Source of the DNA: Enoplolaimus lenunculus
Lineage: Eukaryota; Nematoda; Enoplea; Enoplida; Thoracostomopsidae
Direction of reading: 5' to 3'
Length of the DNA stretch: 64,000 bases
Assembly (NCBI GenBank): GCA_030248215.1
Contig: JASANG010002820.1
Coordinates: 20,209-84,208, forward strand
Every line of letters begins with the position of its first letter. The first letter of the stretch is position 1. Of the stretch, positions 19,401 to 25,499 are shown piece after piece. Both the position numbers and the translations under genes were made by a program. A model generated the notes under the pieces. That model ran no database searches. It was not told the origin of the DNA and saw only the letters and a list, made by a program, of their open reading frames with translations.

Positions 19401-22388
19401 ACCATGCTCTGGTTGAAACGTTACCGGACCTATCATCAAGTGGTGATAGGTGCTGCCCACATTTGAGACTACGGGCTTAGATTATAAAAGTAGTGTAACA
19501 CTGTGACATGATCGCAAACAGGTACCTGATGGCCCTTACCTTTTAAATATATGTTGCAGTTGATATGCGTCCGTTGAACCGTGTGTATTCAAGCTCTGAC
19601 GATAGTACGTTTGTAGAAGTTTGATATCTTGAAAATCAAATTTACAAACAAGCTTAATATAATTTGCATAAAACTCAAAATATAGTCACCGCTTTGATAT
19701 ACAGGCTTATGTCTGTTTCATCTGTAGAATTTTGAGTTTCAAATTTTTTCAACCGAATTTTCAACTGAACTCTAGTTTGGCATCCATTCCATCAGGAGTT
19801 TTATGCTATTGGTTATTCAAATTGCCCAATCTGATTTTTGTGCAGTATTAATGATGCTGAGTTTAGCTGGTGATGCGGGTTGCATCATAAGAATTTACCG
19901 TTTTTTTTGTTTATTTTAAATGTGTTTAATTTTGGACTCTACCTTCTGCTACTTTTTTCTAAATACTGATGATTTGATTGGTTTATTGTTAGCGCTGTAT
20001 TCAGAGCAAATTGACTATATGTATAGTTGTCTAATGCTTGTGACACTGCGACGTTGAAAACAAGAGTCACCGCCCGAGGGCGGCTTTAAAAGCAAACAAT
20101 TTAAGAAAAATGGATACAATTCTAATCAAACACGAAGGAAGCAATTCAAATTACCCGTTTTATCTTTGAACAAGAGGGGGTAATAAGATGGGGTCCCCAT
20201 TTTGAGTCCCAATCAGTAGGAGTCCGTATCATTAATAAGTGTCCGTAAGCGGATAGAGTCCTTAAGCCCTAATTAGAGTTCATAAATGTCAATTATTCAT
20301 AATTGTAGTGCATAAATGACTCTAGAACCAAATAAATTTTAGTTCGATACTTTAAAGCATACTTTAGTTTTGAAAGTACATTCTTTACAGAGAATGCACC
20401 TACTCGGTTGGATGCTCTTGTTGCAGTATGCATCGTCCACTCTTGCTTGCATCCTCTGTAATTTAGATAGTACAAAGATTTCATTTTTACCTGTTCCATT
20501 ATCTAGCGCTGTTTTAAGCACACGATCATACTGTTGTTTTGTCAGTGTTGTAGGCAGTGGAATATCACCATATAAATCGCCAATTAAGGCCTGAAAAAGC
20601 TTTTGAAAACGCATATTGATTGGCCAATTTATGCCAAAAGCGAATACCGAGTGGGCTTTTAATCACCAATGTAGCACTAAAGGGGTTCGCTAATTTTAAC
20701 ACTCTATCAGCAGCAATAAATTATTCCAAATCAATAAATTGCTTTTTTAAAATATGTTATATATGTCGTGCCCCAAACAGCTATTTGCTCAGTTGGCAAC
20801 TGGGACGTCTCAAACCACAATTGCTGTTCGGGGCAGCCCTAACAACTACTGGAACGCAGGCTAATTTTGATTGGTTGCTCAGGTTTGACAATATTCCAAA
20901 AACATGGCTTGTACAGTACTTATTTGGCTTTGCCACATATGCAAACTATAAATTAAACAACGTTCCTGCAGTATACAAATGATGCTGTTTGAGCATGTGC
21001 ATCCATGTTTAATCGAATACAACGTTATGGTGGTAATGATGTTGTATTTCTGCTGTTTTGATTGGCCAATAAAATTGCGTTTCTGTAATCGTTTACTCCA
21101 TATAAACCTTCTTTAATTTATAGTTTGCAAATATGGTGCTGCCAAATAATTACTGTAATTCCAGCGCGTGTTTGCTCCGTACAATCTTCTAATTAAAACA
21201 GTTTGTGTTGCAGCAGTTATTTAAGCTGCCCCGAACAGCAATTGTCGTTGGGAACATCCCAGTTTCAACTGTGGCTCAAAAGCTGTTTAGGACACGACAT
21301 ATATGGCGATTAATTCGACGAAAGCAGACTTTGTTCAAGTACAAAGACACAAAATTGACTTTGCAGACATAAACGGAGCATATTTGACACCAAAACGGAA
21401 TTCAATGTGAACATTTTTGTTTTCTGCTCCTCTGTGCTTAGTCGCCTTTCTTAAGACGTACCACAAAGAAAACTCCAGTCGAAACAGCTCGCGCGTCTTC
21501 CAGTTCAACTTGTAACGCCGTTAAATCATCAGGCAACAACGAACGATACGAGCAACTGGTCGCTTCGGCCTCGCTGCTGCTGTCGATGCTGTTGTTGCCT
21601 TCAAACGGATCAATCACACATAGCTCAAGTCCATGCTGAACGCAGTAGAGTTGCAGATCGGGGACAATTTCGGACCAAAATATTTCACGCTCGTCCGTGA
21701 AATCTGAAATTAAACAAAATTGTAGATTAAATTTGGACAGTGAACAATTATTAACCTTTTTTTTCAATATGAATCTATTGCAGTTTGTAAAAATCAAAGT
21801 TCATCCGGGGTTGGCCGTTGATATGAATTAACTGGCATTACAGTTATTCGTGTGGTCCCTGTTATACAGCAATATTGTAAAAAAAGCTAAACAAAATGTT
21901 GACCGAAACCGTTTAATGCAATACTCGACGGCATTTATTTATAGGCATGGCCAAATGTTTTTATAGCAGAAGTAAAACGTTTTTCAATGAAACGCGAATA
22001 TATTTTTCGATTAGAACCGCAGTCTGTTTGGCTTTCTATTGGCTATAGCTCTGTTCGGCGCCGGCTAAAGACTAATCACAGACAGGGCAGTGCCGGAGCA
22101 GCCAACCGCCAAACCTCCATTTGGGGGCACTTCAAAAGAAGTCCCCACCCTAACCGGTGGAAACAAAAACCGCCGAAGTAAATAACGAGTTTGGCTTCTC
22201 GCTCGCGAATTTGTGGCCCCACCTTGAACTTTGCTCGGAGCCCCACGCCTGTCCGTTCCGGCTCTGACCACAGACTTACCTTCGAATGAGGACACCAATA
22301 CAAATTTGACCAGCTTAATCGGAACACGGGGCCATGGCTTGGACAGGTCACCTTTTGAAGGTGCGAGATCAACGGCTGTAGAGGTCAT
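956..22388 (-). CDS. NWD1/NWD2-like NACHT and WD-repeat protein (19 exons, 3' end outside window)
   Basis: Whole-gene entry; exons are listed separately. Nineteen minus-strand exons join in phase with GT-AG introns into 1,588 codons plus one base. Domain order: residues about 25-150 DUF4062-like ([19 protein letters not shown], then [13 protein letters not shown]); 210-500 Ser-rich linker and helices; P-loop GEEGNGKST at about 501-509; a CCTSP...LLNGICRQL segment typical of NWD/TEP1-type NTPases; Walker B LLLIIDN at about 660; helical/winged-helix region about 860-1,110 ([14 protein letters not shown]); WD40 blades from about 1,160 on. Family knowledge: NWD proteins are cytoplasmic STAND ATPases in which nucleotide-driven assembly is thought to control signalling; the exact role here is unknown. 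Length so far matches the family (roughly 1,550-1,750 residues). The start is the first ATG after an in-frame TAA two codons upstream, with A at -3. Oddities are low-complexity inserts in the NACHT domain and the last visible exon. NWD1 versus NWD2 cannot be decided by eye. TEP1 and NPHP3 share the N-terminal domain but not this whole architecture. Confidence 0.9.
1848..2124. mobile_element. family H element
   Basis: Ends with inverted AGTGTGCAACTCNTGAG-type repeats and contains a run of C (1912-1922) and a matching G-rich stretch. A related copy is at 26812-27110. Its right end overlaps the first unit of the 24-bp minisatellite. No coding capacity. Confidence 0.5.
2113..2216. repeat. 24-bp minisatellite in intron 18
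   Basis: Four units of ACTCTTGTTAAATAGATATG+ATCC plus a partial one, nearly identical. It sits just inside the intron next to the exon 18 donor. The unit length is a multiple of three, so all frames stay open and produce false ORFs. Confidence 0.9.
2242..2397 (-). CDS. NWD-like gene, exon 18 (WD40 blade)
   Basis: Acceptor TATTTTTTACAG, donor AAAG/GTCAGC. Encodes [40 protein letters not shown], and ends KPVTSVK. It is a WD blade ([15 protein letters not shown]). A 24-bp minisatellite starts about 25 bases into the following intron. Phase 0 on both sides. Confidence 0.88.
3302..3502. mobile_element. family F element (hAT-like)
   Basis: Ends CAGAGGCGGATCC / GGATCCGCTAGTG, with flanking GATGCAAT and GATGCATT (7 of 8 matching). 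The internal motif 'ATTTTATC(A/G)C(A/C)AAAAAATT' is shared with all copies. Non-coding. Confidence 0.75.
3918..3990. repeat. GACGGC-type minisatellite in intron 17
   Basis: Short GC-rich array of GACGGCGACG-like units, 22 bases beyond the exon 17 donor. It contrasts with the AT-rich surroundings. A related GC-rich GCCGTTGCGCGTCGCCGCCC stretch lies at about 8582-8615. Confidence 0.7.
4012..4217 (-). CDS. NWD-like gene, exon 17 (WD40 blades)
   Basis: Acceptor TATTGTTTAG, donor CGT/GTAAGC. Encodes [40 protein letters not shown] and [20 protein letters not shown]. Two blade halves are visible ([15 protein letters not shown]...LLVACED). Phase 1 in, 0 out. Confidence 0.88.
4296..4512. mobile_element. 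family B element, degraded
   Basis: Starts CACTGTCAACTG and ends GGAATTTTACACTG, with internal TGAGTTG / CAACTCA motifs. It is a diverged member of the TA-flanked CACTGTAAATTCC family. Confidence 0.6.
4800..5070. repeat. duplicated family N element
   Basis: A block reading TGGTTTGAAAGTTACAAGAT then CTATCACCAACTG occurs twice, about 178 bases apart. It ends in TTGAGAATACA, the same TTCTCAAATGT/TATCACCAGTTG terminus found at 5680-5900 and 19235-19475. Confidence 0.65.
5100..5341. mobile_element. family B element
   Basis: CACTGTAAATTTTAG...CTGGAATTTACAGTG. The body is made almost wholly of alternating TGAGTTGA and TCAACTCA words. It ends 33 bases from the exon 16 donor (5375). Confidence 0.8.
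5375..5562 (-). CDS. NWD-like gene, exon 16 (WD40 blades)
   Basis: Acceptor TAATTATTTTCAG, donor GTTG/GTAAGC. Encodes [40 protein letters not shown] and on to [13 protein letters not shown]. It holds one full blade and the first half of the next. Phase 2 in, 1 out. Confidence 0.9.
5680..5900. mobile_element. family N element
   Basis: Inverted ends: TATTCTCAAATGTATGTAGC with ACCTATCACCAGTTG on the left, and the reverse complement (CAACTGTCACCAGTTATCAA-like) on the right. Non-coding, about 220 bp. Confidence 0.6.
6238..6364 (-). CDS. NWD-like gene, exon 15 (WD40 blade)
   Basis: Acceptor GCATTGTTTTAG, donor ATCG/GTAAGA. Encodes [20 protein letters not shown], then [20 protein letters not shown]. 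It is a standard WD blade with 'DIRLSHNG...NGTLRSWDI'. Phase 1 in, 2 out. Confidence 0.9.
6898..7019 (-). CDS. NWD-like gene, exon 14 (WD40 blade)
   Basis: Acceptor TTTTGCTTCAG, donor GCAG/GTATAC. Encodes [20 protein letters not shown] then [20 protein letters not shown], a clear WD40 blade ([16 protein letters not shown]). Phase 2 in, 1 out. The opposite-strand and +1-frame ORFs here are shadows. Confidence 0.85.
7131..7402. repeat. 24-bp minisatellite in intron 13
   Basis: About eleven units of ATTGCTACTCCTGTACTCGA+ATAG, with two 27-bp variants carrying an extra ATT. The long overlapping ORFs on both strands here are by-products of the repeat. Confidence 0.92.
7527..7957. mobile_element. 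family C element
   Basis: About 430 bp with inverted ends CCCGAATAAGAGGGGG / CCCCCTCTTATT...CTCTTATTCTGGTCACTAC. Internal ACGGACT and GACTC(C/T)AATTAGG words repeat. Other copies: 12926, 20165, 35232, 41325, 51485, 61830 and 62731. Confidence 0.7.
8196..8346 (-). CDS. NWD-like gene, exon 13 (entry to WD40 propeller)
   Basis: Acceptor TTTTAATTTTAAG, donor TGGAA/GTTAGT. Encodes [20 protein letters not shown], then [20 protein letters not shown] and RLQNW. It matches 'LVPxxxxxxPPxxPL' at the junction of helices and propeller in NWD proteins. Phase 1 in, 2 out; the next exon fits only with this donor. Confidence 0.87.
8651..8885. mobile_element. family B element
   Basis: CACTGTATATATTCC...AAATTTACCGTG flanked by TA on both sides (8649-8650, 8886-8887). 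Internal TGAGTTGA/TCAACTCA words. Lies 106 bases beyond the exon 12 donor. Confidence 0.8.
8992..9126 (-). CDS. NWD-like gene, exon 12
   Basis: Acceptor TTATCATCTAG, donor AAAAG/GTCAGA. Encodes [40 protein letters not shown] and RYTK. It fits the 'LxxDPxxLAxxLIGRL' helix region just before the propeller. Family-B transposons lie close on both sides in the flanking introns (8651-8885 and 9160-9403). Confidence 0.87.
9160..9403. mobile_element. family B element
   Basis: CACTGTAAATTCCATTGAG...TTGGAATTTACAGTG. Starts 33 bases upstream of the exon 12 acceptor, so it lies inside the probable branch-point zone of intron 11. Confidence 0.8.
9407..9815. repeat. mixed dispersed repeats (family J piece and family F piece)
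   Basis: 9407-9555 resembles 22100-22260 (CCCACCCTAACCGGTTG... CTGTCTGCTCCGGC). 9605-9815 is a diverged family F copy ending CTCTGGATCCGCTAG. Confidence 0.5.
9940..10041 (-). CDS. NWD-like gene, exon 11
   Basis: Acceptor TTATTTTTAG, donor GAAG/GTTAGT. Joined to exon 10 it reads [20 protein letters not shown] then [20 protein letters not shown], the helical repeat that follows HLL in the family. Phase 1 in, 1 out. Confidence 0.88.
10498..10952. mobile_element. family A element interrupted by a family B element
   Basis: GGCCCATGTATAGAACAGGG ... TTCTATACATTGGCC with perfect 8-bp flanking duplications TATTAATT (10490-10497, 10953-10960). A family B copy (10652-10904) sits in the TTAGGC core, so A is older than B here. 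Confidence 0.9.
10652..10904. mobile_element. family B element nested in family A
   Basis: CGCTGTAAATTCC...TTGGAATTTACAGTG flanked by TA at 10650-10651 and 10905-10906. The nested position proves insertion rather than shared descent of the two ends. Confidence 0.88.
10983..11117 (-). CDS. NWD-like gene, exon 10
   Basis: Acceptor TTTAATTTTAG, donor ACAG/GTTTGT. Encodes [40 protein letters not shown] and HLLNT. The (N/D)xRRLRELxxHLLxxG motif is highly typical of NWD and related NTPases. A second AG six bases downstream would bring in a stop, so the first is used. Confidence 0.9.
11324..11675. repeat. tandem duplication of about 180 bp in intron 9
   Basis: The block containing 'AGATTTCTCG(C/T)ACCCA...GCTTG(T/C)AACCC' and ending ATGCAAATTAGC occurs twice in a row and is diverged. 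Confidence 0.65.
11690..11870. repeat. dispersed repeat with GGAC tail in intron 9
   Basis: Reads 'AAAATCGGTTCAGCGGTTCC'-'TGAGATTTTCTTCGGACGGA' followed by a (GGAC)n run at 11790-11816. This form is common at the 3' ends of invertebrate SINE/LINE-like repeats. No reverse transcriptase is seen. Confidence 0.45.
11905..11981. mobile_element. family A element, one end only
   Basis: TTAGGC core and right end (CTACTGTTGCGGCCCCGTTC, then TATACATTGGCC) are present; the left end is missing. Lies 45 bases from the exon 9 donor. Confidence 0.65.
12026..12086 (-). CDS. NWD-like gene, exon 9
   Basis: Acceptor TTTTGTTTACAG, donor TCGC/GTAAGT. Encodes [20 protein letters not shown]. It corresponds to the 'xxxHxxLADYF' helix after the winged helix. 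Phase 0 in, 1 out. Confidence 0.8.
12926..13178. mobile_element. family C element, partial
   Basis: AATGCAAGGTTATACTTAGG ... CCCCCTCTTAGTCGGGTTAC. This is the right part of the family C consensus; the left half is absent. Confidence 0.6.
13670..13782 (-). CDS. NWD-like gene, exon 8
   Basis: Acceptor TTCTTTTTCAG, donor CGTAAA/GTAAGC. Encodes [20 protein letters not shown] then [18 protein letters not shown]. It matches the winged-helix strand and the 'FxWxHxxxRxxxxxRY' motif of NWD proteins. An alternative donor four bases earlier gives phase 1, which does not fit exon 9. Confidence 0.85.
13849..14152. mobile_element. family A element, expanded subfamily (A2)
   Basis: GGCCAATGTAACTTTAAGGG ... 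CGCTCTTTAAAGTAACATGG. The core is a tandem block 'GCGTTGCAAAAACGTGTTCC' plus TAAGCCTAAG repeated several times, so the element has grown internally. A2 ends differ from A1 (ACTTTAAGGGGCG versus TAGAACAGGGCCGG). Confidence 0.8.
14505..14720. mobile_element. element with CGACAACTTGTCG termini (family O)
   Basis: Left part holds ACAACTTGTCGTCCGGCAAC, right part GTTGTCGGGCGACGAATTGT, with TTAGGC-like words between. Overlaps intron 7 just downstream of exon 7. A better-formed copy lies at 37085-37275. Confidence 0.5.
14760..14964 (-). CDS. NWD-like gene, exon 7 (post-NACHT winged-helix)
   Basis: Acceptor TATATTAAAG, donor ATGG/GTACGT. Encodes [40 protein letters not shown] and ends [11 protein letters not shown]. 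This is the family's 'Y(I/L)xxSxxGLxExELxDLLSLD' segment after the NTPase domain. Phase 0 in, 1 out. Confidence 0.9.
15021..15292. repeat. 136-bp tandem duplication
   Basis: ATTACCGTTCGAA..., GCGAGCCAGGGGGCAGCGAG and the start of a family B element occur twice, 136 bases apart. The duplication copied the transposon's left end together with flanking DNA. Confidence 0.85.
15250..15502. mobile_element. family B element
   Basis: CGCTGTAAATTCCAGTGAG ... TTCGAATTTACAGTG. Its left end is also present in the preceding tandem copy (15114-15156). Lies in intron 6. Confidence 0.8.
16080..18035 (-). CDS. NWD-like gene, exon 6 (NACHT NTPase core)
   Basis: Large 652-codon exon; acceptor CACAATTTCAG, donor GAG/GTAAAG. 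Starts [11 protein letters not shown] and contains [17 protein letters not shown], a Ser-rich stretch, and helices around [20 protein letters not shown]. The P-loop [11 protein letters not shown] is followed by [20 protein letters not shown] and NGICRQL, Walker [12 protein letters not shown], then [18 protein letters not shown]. Gly/Ser/Ala-rich inserts lie between CRQL and Walker B, and a Lys/Gln/Ser/Pro-rich insert lies after RIILGA. The open frame runs on at both ends of the exon, but those parts are intronic because the neighbours join in phase at the stated sites. Confidence 0.92.
18335..18500. mobile_element. family F element, partial
   Basis: CAGAGGCGGATCCAACAATTT ends plus the shared 'GGTTGGCAGATGTTA..AAA' and 'ATCACAAAAAAATTTCTGAC' words. 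The right GGATCC end is missing. In intron 5, 86 bases from the exon 5 donor. Confidence 0.65.
18586..18673 (-). CDS. NWD-like gene, exon 5
   Basis: Acceptor TTTTTGTTTTCAG, donor TTG/GTAAAT. Encodes [20 protein letters not shown] then [10 protein letters not shown], an amphipathic helical stretch. Phase 2 in, 0 out. Weak on sequence similarity alone, but frame and splice sites fit exons 4 and 6 exactly. Confidence 0.75.
18725..19180. repeat. AT-rich minisatellite, about 35-bp unit, in intron 4
   Basis: Roughly a dozen units of 'TTTGTGAAATTTTTTAATGT' followed by AATTTTTAATTTTAA, with some length variants. No G or C other than in GTGAAA and ATG words. Confidence 0.9.
19235..19475. mobile_element. 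family N element
   Basis: Paired 'CCTATCATCAGTTGGTGATA' and 'CCTATCATCAAGTGGTGATA' palindromes near each end, with terminal CACATTTGAGACTAC. Lies within intron 4, 65 bases from exon 4. Confidence 0.6.
19540..19627 (-). CDS. NWD-like gene, exon 4
   Basis: Acceptor TTTTCAAG (an AAG acceptor), donor AAAAG/GTAAGG. Encodes [20 protein letters not shown] then AYQLQHIFK. It matches the segment with a conserved WY/YY and Asn-rich turn that follows the PLP motif in NWD proteins. Phase 1 in, 2 out, in frame with both neighbours. Confidence 0.8.
20165..20345. mobile_element. family C element, partial
   Basis: AAGAGGGGGTAATAAGATGG ... GACTCTAGAACCAAATA. This is the left part of the family C consensus, opposite in orientation to the copy at 12926. 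Confidence 0.6.
20491..20590 (-). CDS. NWD-like gene, exon 3
   Basis: Acceptor CTTTTTCAG, donor ACAG/GTAAAA. Encodes [20 protein letters not shown] and on to TALDNGT. Joined to exon 2 it reads [16 protein letters not shown], corresponding to the family's FVxLLGxxYGxxPLP strand-turn motif. Phase 0 in, 1 out. Confidence 0.88.
20757..21302. mobile_element. fold-back element in intron 2 (about 95-bp terminal inverted repeats)
   Basis: Left end TATGTCGTGCCCCAAACAGC is the imperfect complement of right AGCTGTTTAGGACACGACAT. The inverted arms continue through GCTGCCCCGAACAGCAATTG. The interior of about 350 bp shows no recognisable protein. Confidence 0.75.
21462..21703 (-). CDS. NWD-like gene, exon 2 (DUF4062-like)
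   Basis: Acceptor TTTAATTTCAG, donor GTG/GTACGT, phase 1 in and 0 out. Joining to exon 1 restores [19 protein letters not shown], followed by [20 protein letters not shown], the usual order in the N-terminal domain of NWD/TEP1-type proteins. An acidic, Ser-rich loop follows, then VSTGVFFV, which continues into exon 3. Confidence 0.9.
22100..22262. repeat. dispersed repeat (family J) in intron 1
   Basis: Shares CCCCACCCTAACCGGT, 'TCTCGCTCG' and 'CACGCCTGTCCGTTCCGG' with 9407-9555. It ends 18 bases from the exon 1 donor. Confidence 0.5.
22280..22388 (-). CDS. NWD-like gene, coding exon 1
   Basis: Begins [17 protein letters not shown] and ends in the beta strand [12 protein letters not shown], the start of the DUF4062-like domain. 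An in-frame TAA lies two codons before the ATG. The donor is AAG/GTAAGT, phase 1. The 5' UTR and promoter were not identified. Confidence 0.85.
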
Positions 22389-22720
22389 TTTTTAAGCCAA
22401 ATGTCGCTATTTGTATTCAGTCAAGGTGTTGTCTAAGTATATTACGTATCAAACTAAATAGTTAAATATTAATATATACATTAATACATGAGTTTTTGAT
22501 ACATTTCTAAAACACTTTGATAACCTGTATAATGCCTAGGGTTTGTTTGTCGAAAATCCTAATCAGATATTTATTGAGCAACGGTAGTGTATAAACGCTG
22601 GTTCTATTGATCAAATATTCCAAGAAACGTATTCGCCATTAGTGTGAATTATGTTAAAAGTTCGGCTTAATTCCAACAAGTAACAATTTTTGTACCTCCT
22701 ACCTACCCCCAGTAATTATG
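22389..22720. other. 5' flank of the NWD-like gene
   Basis: Presumed 5' UTR and promoter side of the minus-strand gene. AT-rich. I see no clear TATA box or initiator, and no ORF of note. Confidence 0.4.
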
Positions 22721-22875
22721 CAAGCCCGTATCCAAGCCAGCTTACATTGCTAAGAGGGTTAAAAAAATTTGCCAGGAACGGCATACAAAGGGTTTCGTTG
22801 TCTTACAAGCAAGGTTGAAAATGTTCTGGGCGGGGGGATTTTCTCTGAGCTCTCTAGGCCCCTTTAACCATGGGT
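22720..22875. mobile_element. family E element
   Basis: AAGCCCGTATCCAAGCCAGC ... 'TTACAAGCAAGGTTGAAAA' ... CCATGGGTCCGC. Consensus ends are CAGGCCCGTAGCC / GGCTACGGGCCTG. Other copies: 31708, 43489, 49003, 54386 and 59238. Confidence 0.6.
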
Positions 22876-23039
22876 CCGCAAGTGTGTCTTTGTTGCCGCA
22901 CAGGGACACTTATCGTTTCAATGACATCATAGCAACACTTACAGAAATAATGATTGAAATGGTTCTTAAAAAACCCCGGTGAAACAAAAACAGTCGAAAC
23001 AACATGGCAATAACCATTTACTTCAAACACAATATCAAT

Positions 23040-23237
23040 GGCCCATGTATTGAACAGGGCCGGATCGTTTTTCGGCGGGGCTGTAATAGAGTCAGTTTAA
23101 GCTTTATGCTAACTTTTTTTGCTTAGGCTTAGGCTTAGGCTTAGGCATAGGCTCATCCTTACGCTTAGGCTTAGGCTTAGACATAGGCTTAGGAATATGC
23201 TTATACTACTGTTACAGCCCTATTATATACATTGGCC
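23040..23237. mobile_element. family A element
   Basis: GGCCCATGTATTGAACAGGG ... TTATATACATTGGCC with perfect 8-bp duplications ATATCAAT (23032-23039, 23238-23245). TTAGGC core. Confidence 0.9.
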
Positions 23238-23634
23238 ATATCAATCATCGTCAGGGGACGTATACAACGGCATGGATGCTGGGACTGATCCTGGTGGGCG
23301 GGGGCTTGGAGACATATCGCCCATCGGCCCTGTCGTCTGAATAATTTTGGTACGTTAGTTGGTCTAAAGTTCAGAATGGTGTTTCTGTTAAATATGTAAA
23401 AAAATATTGCGATATATAACTTAAAATTCACAAATTTAACGCCTTCGGCGCAATTGATACGTGTTAAAATATCAAAAAATTAGCTAAAAACGAGTTTGAA
23501 AATTTTAAAATTTAGAAATATTAAAATTATTTATAATCCGCCGCCTAAAACATCCTGCATCCGCCACTGGAACGATGGAGAGTAGGATCCCCTCAAATTA
23601 TAGAAGACATAAAATCCGCTTTGAACACGCATTA

Positions 23635-23892
23635 CACTGTAAATTCCAATGAATTGATTAATCAAATCAGTTTAGACAGTTGGTTATTTGGGCGTTAATA
23701 ACAGTAAACACTAACTCACCTCTGAGTTGAGTTGATTCTCACTCTGAGTTCAGTTGATTTCGGCTAAGTTGAATTATTAAGTCAAACTATGTTTTGTTGA
23801 CTCAGCCATTCTGAGTTCTGAAAGTCCTAACTCAGACTGAGTGATTCCACTCATTCTGACAGTTAAAATCAACTTACTGAAATTTTGCAGTG
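23635..23892. mobile_element. family B element
   Basis: CACTGTAAATTCCAATGAATTG ends and TTTTGCAGTG, TA flanks at 23633-23634 and 23893-23894. Confidence 0.82.
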
Positions 23893-23894
23893 TA

Positions 23895-25084
23895 GAATAA
23901 CAATCAGGATTCCAGAAGCCAAAAAATTTCCTTTTAAGTTTTCTGCCATGTCGAACTGAAATCTTGTCTAAGGACTCGATCATCATATGGTACATGCCCA
24001 CTGTATGATTGTAAGTGCCTGCGGTAAATACCCAAGCGCGCAATTGAAACCCCCTATAGGCTCTTTAAACAATTTCCTGTACAGGTTAAAAATTGGGAAA
24101 AATGCAACTGCAGTCAGCTTATTTTTGCCTCTGGGTTCGCGTAGCATCACAACAAATTATTCTAGCAACGGTTGTTTTAGTAGTTTGAACAGACCTGATA
24201 AACGATTTGCGCACGGGACCGTAGCTAGACGAAGCCAGACGGGCTTAACTCTTTGCCTGAATAATTATGTCCCCCTAGAAAATTGTCAACATTGCTTGTA
24301 AAGTCATCAAAAACACTTGTATGCCCATACTGAAAAATGTTTAGCCCCGCTAGCAAGGCGAGCTGGCTATGAGCTTGTTACGGCAGCACTGTCGCGTTTT
24401 GTGTTGAATGTCACATTCAAACTTGGGTTTGAAAGAACTTTTAGATGTGGTTTATGGTTATTGTTACATCTTTGGTCAAATTGTCTACAATGGTTTGCCA
24501 TTGAGGTCCTACAGAGAGCTAAATACCAGTTTGTCTTGTGACATTGGCAAGTTGTCACTGGAAGAGACACGCCGTAGGTTTTGTTGTAAAACGCTATAAA
24601 GCCCTATTCACACGTGCTAGTTTTTGTAGAACAAAAAACTTGTACATGCAACTTGCATGTCCATTGTTTGTCACAGAGCGGCTTTGAAGTTCTTGCACCT
24701 GCAAATAATTGCATCGTGGTCTTGAAAAATGTTTAGCCCCGTGCACTGCAAGCAATGTAAGCCGACTACGGGCGCGGGCAACAACTTTGGATTCGTTTAT
24801 ATTCGGTCGAGATAACTTCACAAAATATGCTTTCATCATAAGCTTCGAGACCATATTTTTGAGTCACGGTTGACTGATAATAACTGGTGCATATAAACGT
24901 TAGCTCACTATAGTGGTTTTGTTTCACTATGAAACTTTTTGCTCTGGCATTGCTCAAAAACATCATCAGGTTAAATTCTCTCAGGCCATCAGCGTCAGCT
25001 GTTCTATTGGCACTGAAATCAATGACCGCCAGTTATCAGAATACCAGGTTTTTCTAATCTATATTTCTGGTCAAAAAATTCTAG
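23895..25084. other. no gene recognised
   Basis: Several short ORFs on both strands, none matching a known protein by eye. Two family E ends (24303-24372 and 24722-24770, AAATGTTTAGCCCCG...GGCTACGG-like) are embedded. Confidence 0.4.
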
Positions 25085-25470
25085 GTTTTGGCTATAGGCT
25101 TAGGCCCATTTGAGGAACATGGCGGATCTTAACGCTGAGGCTTACTAGGCTTAGGCTTTAGGCTTAGGCTTAGGCTTAGGCTTAGGAATAAGCTCATCCT
25201 AACGCTTAGGTTTTGGCTAAGGCTTAGGCTTAGGAATATGCTCATCTTAACGCTGAGGCTTAGGCTTAGGCTTAGGCTTAGGCTTAGGCTTAGGCTTAGG
25301 CTTAGGCTTAAGCTTAAGCTTAAGCTTAGGAATATGCTCATCTTAACGCTTAGGCTTAGGCTTCGGCTAAGGAATATGCTCATCCTAACGCTTAGGCTTA
25401 GTAGGCTTAGGCTTAGGCTAAGGAGTATGCTTACACTACTGTTCCAGCTGTGTTCTACACATGGACCGGA
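25085..25470. mobile_element. family A element with expanded TTAGGC array
   Basis: Longest TTAGGC tract in the window (about 25139-25440), broken by 'GGAATATGCTCATC(T/C)TAACGC' spacers that recur three or four times. The right end CTACTGTTCCAGCTGTGTTC fits family A; the left end is degraded. The LSLSLS- and LRLRLR-type ORFs are artefacts. Confidence 0.8.
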
Positions 25471-25499
25471 TCTTTCGTTACCCCCTAAATAAAGCAATG

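Noticed and set aside
24367-24599. Short overlapping ORFs around 24.4 kb on both strands
   Set aside because: No domain, biased only by base composition, next to a family E end.
25129-25497. Long minus- and plus-strand ORFs of LSLSLS / LRLRLR type
   Set aside because: They are translations of the TTAGGC array, whose six-base unit keeps frames open.
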